A stretch of 34,317 bases of DNA from Bacillota bacterium (GTDB lineage Bacteria; Bacillota; Clostridia; Saccharofermentanales; Fastidiosipilaceae). Below the pieces are notes generated by a model. It saw only the letters and a list, made by a program, of their open reading frames with translations. It did no database searches and was not told where the DNA came from. Location: the NCBI GenBank assembly GCA_023388205.1, contig JAEWGS010000050.1, positions 1 to 34,317 on the forward strand, read 5' to 3'. Shown in pieces: positions 6,915 through 14,847 of the stretch. A program made the position numbers and the translations under genes. How positions within the stretch are numbered: position 1 is the stretch's first letter; the number at the start of each line of letters is the position of its first letter.

Positions 6915-7871
6915 TCAAGCTTTTCCTAAACTCTCCTCTTTAAGTTTCAGCAATTCTTCTGGACTAAAGTGATAATGGCGTCCACAAAATTCACAGCGGA
7001 TATGAATCCCTTGAGGATCTTTTGCAAGCGTCTCTAACTCGCTTGCCCCCAGCGTCAACAGGCTGCGCGAAAAGCGTTCCGCACTACACGGACAGTGATA
7101 GCGTAGCGGCCGTCTCTCAAGATATTGAATCTCCGGATCCCCCAAAAGCAAGTCCAACCACTGATCTGGCGTAAACTCATCCATCAAACTCGAGAGCGCA
7201 GGAAAATGCTCTGCACGCGCAATAAAGCTTTCGAGTCGCTCCGGATCACAGTCCGGCATCGGCTCAGCAAAAAGTGCGCCCACACCTTTGAGTTGACCTT
7301 TCTCATAGGTGAGGCCAAAGGTCACAAAGCTACGCCTCTGCTCCGACTGATTCAAATAGGTCACAAAAAGCGTCCCGATCTGGCCGTTTGGATGTTCCAC
7401 CGTCCCCGTGTAACCACCATCTTTTCGACCTAAATATTTGATGACATTCATTTGGACTTGTTCTAGTAAGCGTTCAGGATGGACACGGTCTCCGTCCAAG
7501 GCCACTTCGCAACGATCATTCCCGATCAGCGAGCCTTTGAGTTCTAAATGGGCATTACACACGGCGCAAATTTGGCGCACAAAGCCCTCGCTACGGCAGG
7601 TCATCGAAAGATAGGCATCCTCATTCTTAAGATCCGCCCCTAAAAAAGCTGCTGCAGCAAGCAATTCACCAAGCAACCCGGCACCCGCAGGCGAGAGTTC
7701 AAGTCGCCGACTCAGATCCGCCACCGACTGATCCAGACGAAGCGCCATTGCGCGCACGCCACCGTTATAGCCCGTCGCTCGAATCAGGTGATCCCCTGGC
7801 GCTTTAATATCTAGCTGATCCCGAATATCGCCAAATTTTGTTGTTGATTTTTCTTTTGTGCCGTCTGTCAT
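6915..7871 (-). CDS. hslO: Redox-regulated molecular chaperone Hsp33
   Basis: A 318-aa protein of the Hsp33 family: N-terminal substrate-binding core (GDHLIRATGYNGGVRAMAL) and C-terminal redox switch. The four zinc ligands are visible as C260-P-C262 and C293-EF-C296, a CXC-X30-CXXC pattern. Oxidation releases zinc, unfolds the linker and activates ATP-independent holdase activity in the cytoplasm. An extra cysteine cluster (C92, C102, C105) is not part of the known switch. GAGGA lies 7 bases before the ATG. It lies 96 bases after the methyltransferase and may be read from the same transcript; no clear terminator separates them. Confidence 0.96.
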   Translation of the reverse strand: MTDGTKEKSTTKFGDIRDQLDIKAPGDHLIRATGYNGGVRAMALRLDQSVADLSRRLELSPAGAGLLGELLAAAAFLGADLKNEDAYLSMTCRSEGFVRQICAVCNAHLELKGSLIGNDRCEVALDGDRVHPERLLEQVQMNVIKYLGRKDGGYTGTVEHPNGQIGTLFVTYLNQSEQRRSFVTFGLTYEKGQLKGVGALFAEPMPDCDPERLESFIARAEHFPALSSLMDEFTPDQWLDLLLGDPEIQYLERRPLRYHCPCSAERFSRSLLTLGASELETLAKDPQGIHIRCEFCGRHYHFSPEELLKLKEESLGKA

Positions 7872-7967
7872 GCGTGCTTCCTCTGTTTATTTTGACCTTG
7901 CGCGAATGCGCCTTTGAATCTGAATCCCATGAAGCGTACAGTCAAAGGTCATCCATGCTTTCTCTTC

Positions 7968-8990
7968 TTATTTTTCATTTTCAACAAAGAAGAAAAGACG
8001 ATGTGGAAAGTGGGTCAAAAGCCGCCTCTTTGCCTCATCCATCTCAGAGTCACTTGAATCAAGAACACGGATGGACTTAAACCCACAGGCCTTTAGCTGC
8101 GCTTTGAGCCACTCTCGATGATGGGGCCATTCGTCGAAATCGCTTTTTTGAGTTTTAAGCTCACTATTTTTTGAAGAAGGACTCAATTGCCAGATCATGC
8201 GAAGTGAAGGCGCCGCCTGCGCTTTTTGCGCCGCACTCAAAAATTCTTTTCGCCGAGCAACGGACCACATCGCCGCCTCATTTTCGACCATTAAAATCCA
8301 TGGATCAAAGCGCGCGGTTTGAATCGAAGGCAACACATCCGTAAAGTAGCGGGCCTCCAGAACGTCAAAGACCAAAATGCCAGCAGGCGCTAGGAAGGCT
8401 TTGATCTGTTTCAAGTGTTGTATCAATCGTTCAGGCGCCACGTGCCCATATGTATCTAAAGAGGCCAAAATCAGGTCAAATTTCCGCCCTTCGAGTTTTT
8501 CCAAAGCCGAGGTGTCACAAAAGTCTCCTTGGATCCAGTGAATCGGCCGCTTGGCGGGGGCCGGCTGTTCGGCGGAGATCGGCCGCTCGGCGAGAATCGG
8601 CCGCTTGGTGCTTTCACACGCGCGTTCAGTTTCCGTTTGCGTTTCCGTTCGAGCGCGCGCCACTTCAATCATCTGTGCTGAAAGGTCCATTCCCCAGACT
8701 TCAAAGCCCCACTCAGCCAAAGCCTCAGACATCGCCCCAGATGAGCAGCCCAAATCCAAGGCTTTTTTTAATCCTCCCGGATGATCTTGTAGCCCTGTGC
8801 ACGCCAAAACATCTGGCACATAGTCCGCATAATGCTTTTGTGCCCTTTGCCAGCGCTCGTAATAGGCGGCAATCAGATCGTAACTCGCTGAAACCTTGAC
8901 GCTGTGGGCATCGTGAGATGCTGAGGCGTCTGGCTTCCTCCTCACTTCATCCGCCGAAATGGGCCATTTCGCACTTGGATCACCTTGCAT
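7968..8990 (-). CDS. Class I SAM-dependent methyltransferase with an in-frame repeat insertion
   Basis: A Rossmann-fold methyltransferase of about 340 aa. Motif I (ALDLGCSSGAMSEALAEWGF, about 77-96) and the acidic residue after strand 2 (VWGMDLSAQMIEVARAR, D102) are clear, followed by GDFCD and FDLILASLDTYGHV. Between strands 2 and 3 there is an extra segment of ~35 residues made of short repeats (TETQTETER, then RPILAE-RPISAE-QPAPAK-RPI). The substrate is unknown. A longer reading would use a GTG at 9005. I prefer the ATG at 8990, which shares bases with the stop of the S41 peptidase gene (TAATG) and has GGTGG upstream, indicating translational coupling. Confidence 0.85.
   Translation of the reverse strand: MQGDPSAKWPISADEVRRKPDASASHDAHSVKVSASYDLIAAYYERWQRAQKHYADYVPDVLACTGLQDHPGGLKKALDLGCSSGAMSEALAEWGFEVWGMDLSAQMIEVARARTETQTETERACESTKRPILAERPISAEQPAPAKRPIHWIQGDFCDTSALEKLEGRKFDLILASLDTYGHVAPERLIQHLKQIKAFLAPAGILVFDVLEARYFTDVLPSIQTARFDPWILMVENEAAMWSVARRKEFLSAAQKAQAAPSLRMIWQLSPSSKNSELKTQKSDFDEWPHHREWLKAQLKACGFKSIRVLDSSDSEMDEAKRRLLTHFPHRLFFFVENEK
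8540..8611. repeat. Four 18-bp tandem repeats inside the methyltransferase gene
   Basis: Four consecutive 18-base units (8540-8557, 8558-8575, 8576-8593, 8594-8611) share a GATCGGCCGCTTGGCG-like sequence. Eighteen is a multiple of three, so the repeat adds six-residue units (RPIxAE/K) without breaking the frame. The second unit is the most diverged. Confidence 0.8.
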
Positions 8991-10639
8991 TAAATCCACC
9001 GCCACACATATTGAAGCACGCTCAAAGCAAGCTGGACGCGACGCTGATCCAGTGTCTTGCCCTCATCTTTCGGCAAATTCGGCAGATGAGAATTCGTGTC
9101 AACCGCACTGCTGTCATCGTCATCGGTATCGGCATCAGAGCTAGGCAAAGCTTGCGAGTGCTCACTTTGAGATGCCGCAGAATTCTCACTCGCATCACGG
9201 TCCTGCTCTTTCGCTCCCTGCGTCACTTGACCCGTTTCTTCAGTTCCGGAACTCGCTTGAGTCTCATTTTGAAAGTCTTTGAGCTTCGTCGGATCCCCTT
9301 TAGGTTCCACTTCAGTCGTATCGTCTTTTTGAACTGGATGACGCTCAAAATAGGTCAAAGCGGCCTGCAGCTGAGCATCTTCTTCAAGCGTCAGATCAGA
9401 AATCGTTTTATTCGCAACGGACGCGTCAAGAGACACTTCAATCGTCGGCTGAAGTCCTACGCCTTCAAGCGCTTCCCCTTTGGGCAAAATGTAGCGGAAA
9501 ATCGTGACGTTCAAACCGCTATGATCGTTCAAAGTATAGGTCACGCCTCCAGAGCCTTTGCCATACGTGGTTTCGCCAATAAGTGGAACATTTAGACGAT
9601 CGCGCAAAGCTCCTGAAAAGAGCTCCGCAGCACTCGCCGTATTCCGGTTGACGAGAATCGCAAAGGTCAGATCAGAGGCTATTTTCCCATTAGATGTACG
9701 CCATTTTTCCACATAAGATTTTGCATTCTCGCGCCCATAAATACCTGTGATCGGGCCTTCGTCTAAGAGAAAATCCAAAACGGTTCTCAGCTCAATCGCG
9801 CCACCGCCAGGATTATTTCTCATATCAAAGACGATGTTTTTGACGCCCTCATCGGTCAAAGACTTAAGCGCTTTTTGAAATTGATTCGGCAAAGTATGCG
9901 CAAATTCTCGAATCGCAATGACGCCCGTATTCTCATCGATTTTTTGTGTGCGCACCAAAACCGTCTCGACTTTGGCTCTTTTGATGGTAAATTCCAGCGT
10001 TTGGCTCTCACTCGGGCGATACACTTTGATGTGAACTTCTGTCCCTGCTTCTCCGCGCACGAGGTTCGCCAATTCCTGTGCTGAAGGCAATTCCTGCACA
10101 GCCTCCCCGTCAACTTCTTGAACGATATCCCCCGTCATGATGCCCGCTTGATCCGCCGGCCCATCTGGAATCGGTTCCAGGAGTACAAAACCCTCTGGAC
10201 GCTTGGACACGCTGACACCAATGCCGACGTATTCACCCGACATATCCTCTTCAACTTGCTTGTGTTGTTCCGGGGTCAGGTAATACGTCCACGGAGATTC
10301 CATCGAATTCGCCAGCCCAATCGCCATCGCTTCAAGCAATTCCGCACGCTCCGGTTCACGGTAATAATTCTGATAGATCAGTTCAAGCACCGTTTTGAGC
10401 TTCGTGCCTTTTTCGACATCTTCCTCTCGAGGCACATTGATTTCAATTCCGGACTCACCCTCAGGAATCTCATAATCACTTCCGGCCTGTTCGTCTCCCT
10501 CTTGCCCCCCCAGTCCAAAAATCTCGCCAAAGTTAAATGCGAGGACCGGCGACGTGCCCATCATTGAAATGCCCACGAACAGGGCTAAAGCCAAACTTAA
10601 GCCAGATTTCAACTTCAAGCGCTTAACCTGTTTTTTCAT
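8990..10639 (-). CDS. S41 family C-terminal processing peptidase (CtpA/CtpB type)
   Basis: A 549-aa exported serine peptidase. Order: basic N-terminus and hydrophobic signal or anchor (about 12-35), an N-terminal helical domain, PDZ domain (about 135-215, GEYVGIGVSVSKRPEGFVLL), S41 core with RNNPGGG, the catalytic serine in NTASAAELFSG (S336) and the partner lysine in GETTYGKGSGG (K361), then an acidic Ser/Asp/Glu-rich tail (about 440-525). The longer frame starts at 10720, but the ATG at 10639 has AGAGG 8 bases upstream and leaves a proper signal, so I use it. Such enzymes cleave exported proteins outside the membrane, including cell-wall hydrolase regulators. It lies directly downstream of the FtsEX-M23 group. 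Confidence 0.93.
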   Translation of the reverse strand: MKKQVKRLKLKSGLSLALALFVGISMMGTSPVLAFNFGEIFGLGGQEGDEQAGSDYEIPEGESGIEINVPREEDVEKGTKLKTVLELIYQNYYREPERAELLEAMAIGLANSMESPWTYYLTPEQHKQVEEDMSGEYVGIGVSVSKRPEGFVLLEPIPDGPADQAGIMTGDIVQEVDGEAVQELPSAQELANLVRGEAGTEVHIKVYRPSESQTLEFTIKRAKVETVLVRTQKIDENTGVIAIREFAHTLPNQFQKALKSLTDEGVKNIVFDMRNNPGGGAIELRTVLDFLLDEGPITGIYGRENAKSYVEKWRTSNGKIASDLTFAILVNRNTASAAELFSGALRDRLNVPLIGETTYGKGSGGVTYTLNDHSGLNVTIFRYILPKGEALEGVGLQPTIEVSLDASVANKTISDLTLEEDAQLQAALTYFERHPVQKDDTTEVEPKGDPTKLKDFQNETQASSGTEETGQVTQGAKEQDRDASENSAASQSEHSQALPSSDADTDDDDSSAVDTNSHLPNLPKDEGKTLDQRRVQLALSVLQYVWRWI

Positions 10640-10705
10640 CTTTGACGCCTCTTTTCTCACAAAATACATACATCTAAGCACGCTAAGTATACGTGTAAAC
10701 AAGGA

Positions 10706-10734
10706 GAGCCCCCTGAGCATTGCCCCGGAGGCCC
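10706..10734 (-). terminator. GC-rich hairpin after the M23 peptidase gene
   Basis: On the minus strand GGGCCTCC pairs with GGGGGCTC (with wobbles), and an inner GGGC/GCTC stem closes an AAT loop. It begins about 30 bases after the M23 peptidase stop. The following TCCTTGTTTAC is a weak T tract, so termination may be partial. It would separate the peptidase gene from the S41 gene. Confidence 0.5.
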
Positions 10735-10764
10735 CAATCCAGCTTTGATCGTATATGACGAACC

Positions 10765-12309
10765 TTAATATAACTTTGTCAAAGGATCAATCGCTGTACC
10801 ATTAATGATAATTTCAAAGTGTAGGTGCGGACCAGTTGAATAACCCGTTGAACCGCAACGTCCGATGTGCTGACCTGCAGAAACTTGCTGACCATTCTCA
10901 ACATCGATATCCATCAGATGCCCATAGCGCGTCACCCAACCATTAGGGTGAACAATGTCGATGTAATTGCCATAGCCCGAGCCACCATATTGCATACCTG
11001 GGCCTGCATCGAGATGGGTGTAGGCGATACCGTCCATCGCCGCGACAATCGAAGCCCCAAAGGAACCTTGGAAGTCACATCCCGTATGGAAATCTGAGTA
11101 ACCACTAAAGGGGTCTGAACGCCAACCGAAAGGACTGGTCACCGAACTGCTAAACGTATTCGGGAAGACCATTGGCGGATGATCACTATCCACCACGGTC
11201 GGTTCTTTCTCTTCGGTCGGTGGCTCAGTCGGCGCCTCAGTCGGTGCCTTTGTTGGCGTTTCTTCCGGATCCTCTGGTTCTTCAGGCTTAGGCGTTACGC
11301 TCGCGTCAGGATCTTCCCCATCTTCACCCGGATCCGGAGGATTCGGCACATCTGGAGTCTCCTCGGTTGGCGGTTGATAATCTGGATCGGTCTCTTCAAG
11401 CCCGCCATCATCTGGCACTTCAACCACTTCAGTCGGCGCAGCTGTTCCATCTTCTGTGACTTTCACCACGTCATCTGGATCCGCCACGACATTATTACCG
11501 TTATCGTGAGAGCCTACATTTCCGTTGGCCGTATCCATATAGGCGATCTCATCTCTTGCGCGCTTGAGATTCGCGTCGGCAATCACGCCTCGGTATTGAA
11601 GATCCGTCAAGGTATCCGATCTTTGGCTCATCTGGAGATTCAAGGCCCTAAGATCTTCTTCGCTGATTCGCTTGCCTTTTTCAAGCTCGCTCATCTGATT
11701 CTTGATCTGATCCATAAAGGTGTTGATCTGTTCCATTGTCTCTGTCGCAGACCCCTTGAGCATGGCCACAAAAGCCTGAGCGTGCTTCAGCGCTTCAATC
11801 TGCTGAATATCCGCATCGGCAACAATCGCAGCCAGTCCCGCTGCGGTGAAATATTCACTCAAATTGCGTGAATTTAAGAGCATGCTCAGATTAGATGGTC
11901 TCCCATTTTCGAGACCCGCCAAAGCGCGTGCACGAAACTCATCCTGCTTTTTTTGAAGCTGAACCAGCGCACTGTTATAGAGGGTATAAACCGTCTTCAT
12001 CCGATGGCGTCCGCGTTTCAAACGAAGCTGAAGTAACTTGTACTCTTTTGCCTTCGCCTTGCCGGATTTCTTTAGCTCTTCAAGTTCCTTTTCCTTTTGA
12101 TCAAAAGCAGCTTGATTTGCGGCCTGTTCAGCTTGCAGATTGGCGATTTCATAATCGATCTGCTGCCGATCTTGCAAGGCTTTGAACTCCTCGCTATACC
12201 AGTCTGTGCCGGTCGCTTCTTCCGCTCGAAGCACGTGCATCGGTGCCGGCAAAAAGCTGAGACTCAAAGCGAGTGCGATCAAGCCTTTGAAATACTTTGG
12301 GTGTTTCAA
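10765..12309 (-). CDS. Coiled-coil M23 peptidoglycan endopeptidase (PcsB/EnvC-like), TTG start
   Basis: A 514-aa exported hydrolase. Order: signal peptide (about 5-27), a long coiled coil (about 40-260, rich in Glu/Gln/Lys/Leu), an acidic Pro/Thr/Glu linker with PTEAPTEPPTEE-type repeats, and a C-terminal LytM/M23 domain (about 385-514). The zinc ligands are intact: H408 and D412 in FHTGCDF, and the HLH of GPHLHFE (about 495-497), with H464 in RYGHL. The domain should therefore be active, unlike the degenerate LytM domain of EnvC. The frame extends to 12414, but TTG at 12309 has AGGAGG 6 bases upstream and gives a clean signal peptide. FtsEX lies just upstream, and the coiled coil is the likely contact with FtsX. 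Confidence 0.92.
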   Translation of the reverse strand: MKHPKYFKGLIALALSLSFLPAPMHVLRAEEATGTDWYSEEFKALQDRQQIDYEIANLQAEQAANQAAFDQKEKELEELKKSGKAKAKEYKLLQLRLKRGRHRMKTVYTLYNSALVQLQKKQDEFRARALAGLENGRPSNLSMLLNSRNLSEYFTAAGLAAIVADADIQQIEALKHAQAFVAMLKGSATETMEQINTFMDQIKNQMSELEKGKRISEEDLRALNLQMSQRSDTLTDLQYRGVIADANLKRARDEIAYMDTANGNVGSHDNGNNVVADPDDVVKVTEDGTAAPTEVVEVPDDGGLEETDPDYQPPTEETPDVPNPPDPGEDGEDPDASVTPKPEEPEDPEETPTKAPTEAPTEPPTEEKEPTVVDSDHPPMVFPNTFSSSVTSPFGWRSDPFSGYSDFHTGCDFQGSFGASIVAAMDGIAYTHLDAGPGMQYGGSGYGNYIDIVHPNGWVTRYGHLMDIDVENGQQVSAGQHIGRCGSTGYSTGPHLHFEIIINGTAIDPLTKLY

Positions 12310-12367
12310 AATACTCCTCCTCTTACGTTGAGCCAAAATTCTGCAAAGTCTTTGGACTCTAAATAGG

Positions 12368-12435
12368 AGCGTCCCATAGGAACGTCGCTGGCGCCCTTTT
12401 GCACTCAAGAACACGTGCGCTAACCCAGGGACGCT
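12368..12435. other. Inverted repeats in the leader of the M23 peptidase gene
   Basis: AGCGTCCC (12368-12375) and GGGACGCT (12428-12435) form an 8-bp perfect inverted repeat. Inside it lies a second pair, GCAC and GTGC. This is in the 256-base gap between ftsX and the TTG start. The gap shows no convincing promoter. The fold could be a leader RNA or chance. Confidence 0.3.
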
Positions 12436-12565
12436 GCCGCTAGCAAAGTCGCGTTGTAATGCTTCTGTAATTAAGACCTATATTCTACTCCATCCAACGG
12501 CGCACACCTTTTCAAAAACAAAAACAAAGCATGAACCCCATTTAGACAAGTTTACGTCGCCTCTT

Positions 12566-13459
12566 TTAAACCCGAATATGCTTACGCACTGAAATAGCCG
12601 AAGCAATCGAACCCACCAAAATACCTAAGACACTCGTCACGATGAAAATAGCCAAAATCACAGTGCTCGGCGGCGAAAAAGACAGCGTATCTGCATCGGT
12701 CATGCCATGCATCGAATGGATATAAATGCCGCGATAGGCAAAAAAGATAATGACACTGGCCAAGATCGCGCCCACCCAACCGATCAAAATACCTTCCAAA
12801 ACATGCGGTCTTCGAATATAAGAGTTCGTCGCACCGACATATTTCATAATCTCGATTTCTTCACCGCGCGCGTGAATGGAGATGCGAATCATGTTGGAAA
12901 TAATGAAGAAAGAAATCAAGCACAAAATCACAAAAGCCACCGACACACCGACATTCAAAATGCGACGCAGTTGGATCAGACGCTGGATGAGCTCCGTATC
13001 CGCCTCTACTTTTCGCACCCCGAGATGACGCAAATAACGCATCTGGAAGCTTTGAACCACACTCGGATCCTTGAGCGTCACAGAATAAGAGTGCGGCATA
13101 ATGTGAATATCCACATTCGACAGCGCCGCGTTATCAGATCCCAAAGAGCGCTTATACACTTCCGCATTCTGTTCCGGCGTATTATGCGTAAAAGAACTGA
13201 CATCCTCGTCATCCGTCAAGGCTTTGGTCAAAGTCATTAACTGGCCATCCGTGACGTCGATAGTTGTAAAAATTTGAACCGGTGGACTCTTCTCAACGCG
13301 AGCAGCGATACGACTCACATTCATAGACACCGCAATAAAAACTGCAAGCACAAGCAAGGTCAAGGTCACCGTCATCAGGGACGCGACAGCGACAAGCGGA
13401 TGACGAACTAAATTTTTGATACAGCTTTTGAAGGCCCCACCTAATCGAGATCTACTCAT
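12566..13459 (-). CDS. ftsX: Cell division protein FtsX
   Basis: A 297-aa membrane protein with the FtsX layout: cytoplasmic N-terminus, TM1 (about 22-45), a large outside domain (about 46-165), then TM2 (169-192), TM3 (222-244) and TM4 (266-289). ARGEEIEIMKYVGATNSYIR between TM2 and TM3 is the family's conserved cytoplasmic segment. FtsX pairs with the ATPase FtsE and passes the signal through its outside domain to a peptidoglycan hydrolase. Its ATG overlaps the ftsE stop by four bases (13456-13459), so the two are translationally coupled. Confidence 0.96.
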   Translation of the reverse strand: MSRSRLGGAFKSCIKNLVRHPLVAVASLMTVTLTLLVLAVFIAVSMNVSRIAARVEKSPPVQIFTTIDVTDGQLMTLTKALTDDEDVSSFTHNTPEQNAEVYKRSLGSDNAALSNVDIHIMPHSYSVTLKDPSVVQSFQMRYLRHLGVRKVEADTELIQRLIQLRRILNVGVSVAFVILCLISFFIISNMIRISIHARGEEIEIMKYVGATNSYIRRPHVLEGILIGWVGAILASVIIFFAYRGIYIHSMHGMTDADTLSFSPPSTVILAIFIVTSVLGILVGSIASAISVRKHIRV

Positions 13460-14754
13460 ACGGACTCCTCCTCATCTGTTGATACACGTTGAATTTGGAT
13501 GCGGCGAACAAGAGGTCTCTGAGGTGCCTCTTGATGCTGAAGCTTTTGGGCTTCCCCTTGATCTAATTCGAGGGCATCCGAGGCTTCATGGTTTTCAAAA
13601 AGCGTCGTCGCGCCGCTTTCGCCCAAAGGAGCTGCATCCGCTTCTGCTTCTGACGCTGACGGATCGACCTCAGATGCAGGCGCTTCTACTTCTGGCGCAA
13701 CAAGTTCCACCTCAGGAACAAAGGGTTCCACTGCACGATCAAAAACCGATTCCGGCATCAGTTCAGCCTCATCTTCAGTGCGGCGCTCATCTTCAGTGCG
13801 TTGGTCTTGTTCGGTTTCACTACGCTTAGCCTCTTGCTCAAGGCGCAGCTCTTGTTCCATCTGTTCTTCCGCGCTCTTTTCGGCCAACTTGCGATCCGTC
13901 AAAGTCTCGCTCGCACTGCTGCTGTCTTCCAAAATTTCTTCAACAACGCTGCGTTTGGCATGAATAAAGTTAAACGGAGAACGCAATTTGGGCACCTGAA
14001 TGACTTCATCGAGCTTTGCGATATTTTCTTGATCTATATCAAATTGGCTCAAACTCTCCTCGTGGAAAGTTTTCTTCTGATAAAGCCCCTGGTCATCGTC
14101 TCTGATCTTATATCCATCCTTAAATTCGATCACGCGTCGCTGCATCCGGTTGACGAGCTCATGATCGTGCGTACAGACCACAACCGTGGTGCCGGTACGA
14201 TTAATCACAGAAAGCAGCACCATAATGGCTTCACTGGTCGCTGGATCCAAATTTCCCGTCGGCTCATCCGCCAAAATCATCATGGGACTGTTGACCATTG
14301 CACGGGCGATAGCGACGCGCTGTTGCTCACCACCAGAGAGTTCATGCGGACGCATATGCTCTTTGGATCGAAGTCCAACTGTGCTCAAAACCAAAGGCAC
14401 CTGACGGCGAATTTGTCTTCTTGAAGCCCCCACAATTTCCATCGCGTAGGCCACATTTTCAAAAACCGTCTTCGTTTCAATCAAGCGGAAATCCTGAAAG
14501 ACCATCCCGATATTACGACGCAAAAAAGGGATCTGCGTCGCTTTAAGTAAAGATAAATCGTAGCCACTGACGCAAACCTGGCCGCTCATTGGAACTTCTT
14601 CGCGCGTCAAAAGTTTAATCAGGGTCGACTTACCCGCTCCGCTTTCGCCGATAATGAAACAAAACTCGCCTTTATCAATATGAAAACTAACATCTTTGAG
14701 TGCCATGATGCCACTTTGTTTATAGGTCATGGACACATTCTGAAAATCGATCAC
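13456..14754 (-). CDS. ftsE: Cell division ATP-binding protein FtsE with long acidic C-terminal tail
   Basis: The first ~220 residues are a complete FtsE ATPase: Walker A GESGAGKS (36-43), Q-loop VFQDFRLIETKTVFENVAYA, signature LSGGEQQR (139-146), Walker B MMILADEPTGNLD (158-170) and H196. The canonical protein ends near 225; here about 210 more residues follow, first Lys/Ser mixed, then strongly Glu/Asp-rich (EEQMEQELRLEQEAKRSETE and PEVELVAPEVEAP-type repeats), ending with a short basic patch (RRIQIQRVS). The frame extends to 14790, but GTG at 14754 with GGGAGG 8 bases upstream gives the usual start VIDFQNVSMTY. FtsE powers FtsX on the inner membrane face. The tail's role is unknown. Confidence 0.95.
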   Translation of the reverse strand: MIDFQNVSMTYKQSGIMALKDVSFHIDKGEFCFIIGESGAGKSTLIKLLTREEVPMSGQVCVSGYDLSLLKATQIPFLRRNIGMVFQDFRLIETKTVFENVAYAMEIVGASRRQIRRQVPLVLSTVGLRSKEHMRPHELSGGEQQRVAIARAMVNSPMMILADEPTGNLDPATSEAIMVLLSVINRTGTTVVVCTHDHELVNRMQRRVIEFKDGYKIRDDDQGLYQKKTFHEESLSQFDIDQENIAKLDEVIQVPKLRSPFNFIHAKRSVVEEILEDSSSASETLTDRKLAEKSAEEQMEQELRLEQEAKRSETEQDQRTEDERRTEDEAELMPESVFDRAVEPFVPEVELVAPEVEAPASEVDPSASEAEADAAPLGESGATTLFENHEASDALELDQGEAQKLQHQEAPQRPLVRRIQIQRVSTDEEESV

Positions 14755-14799
14755 GTCGATCGCCTCCCAAATTTCAATCTGCCGAGGCATGAAATGGCA

Positions 14800-14819
14800 A
14801 AGCCGGGGAGTCCCGGCTT
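14800..14819 (-). terminator. Hairpin after the PucR-type regulator gene
   Basis: AAGCCGGG and CCCGGCTT form an 8-bp stem with a 4-base loop, about 30 bases after the regulator stop. The minus-strand continuation TTTGCCATTTC is only a weak T tract. It probably limits read-through into ftsE, which begins 46 bases later. Confidence 0.55.
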
Positions 14820-14847
14820 AAATCGCATTCATTTAGCTCAAATCAGC

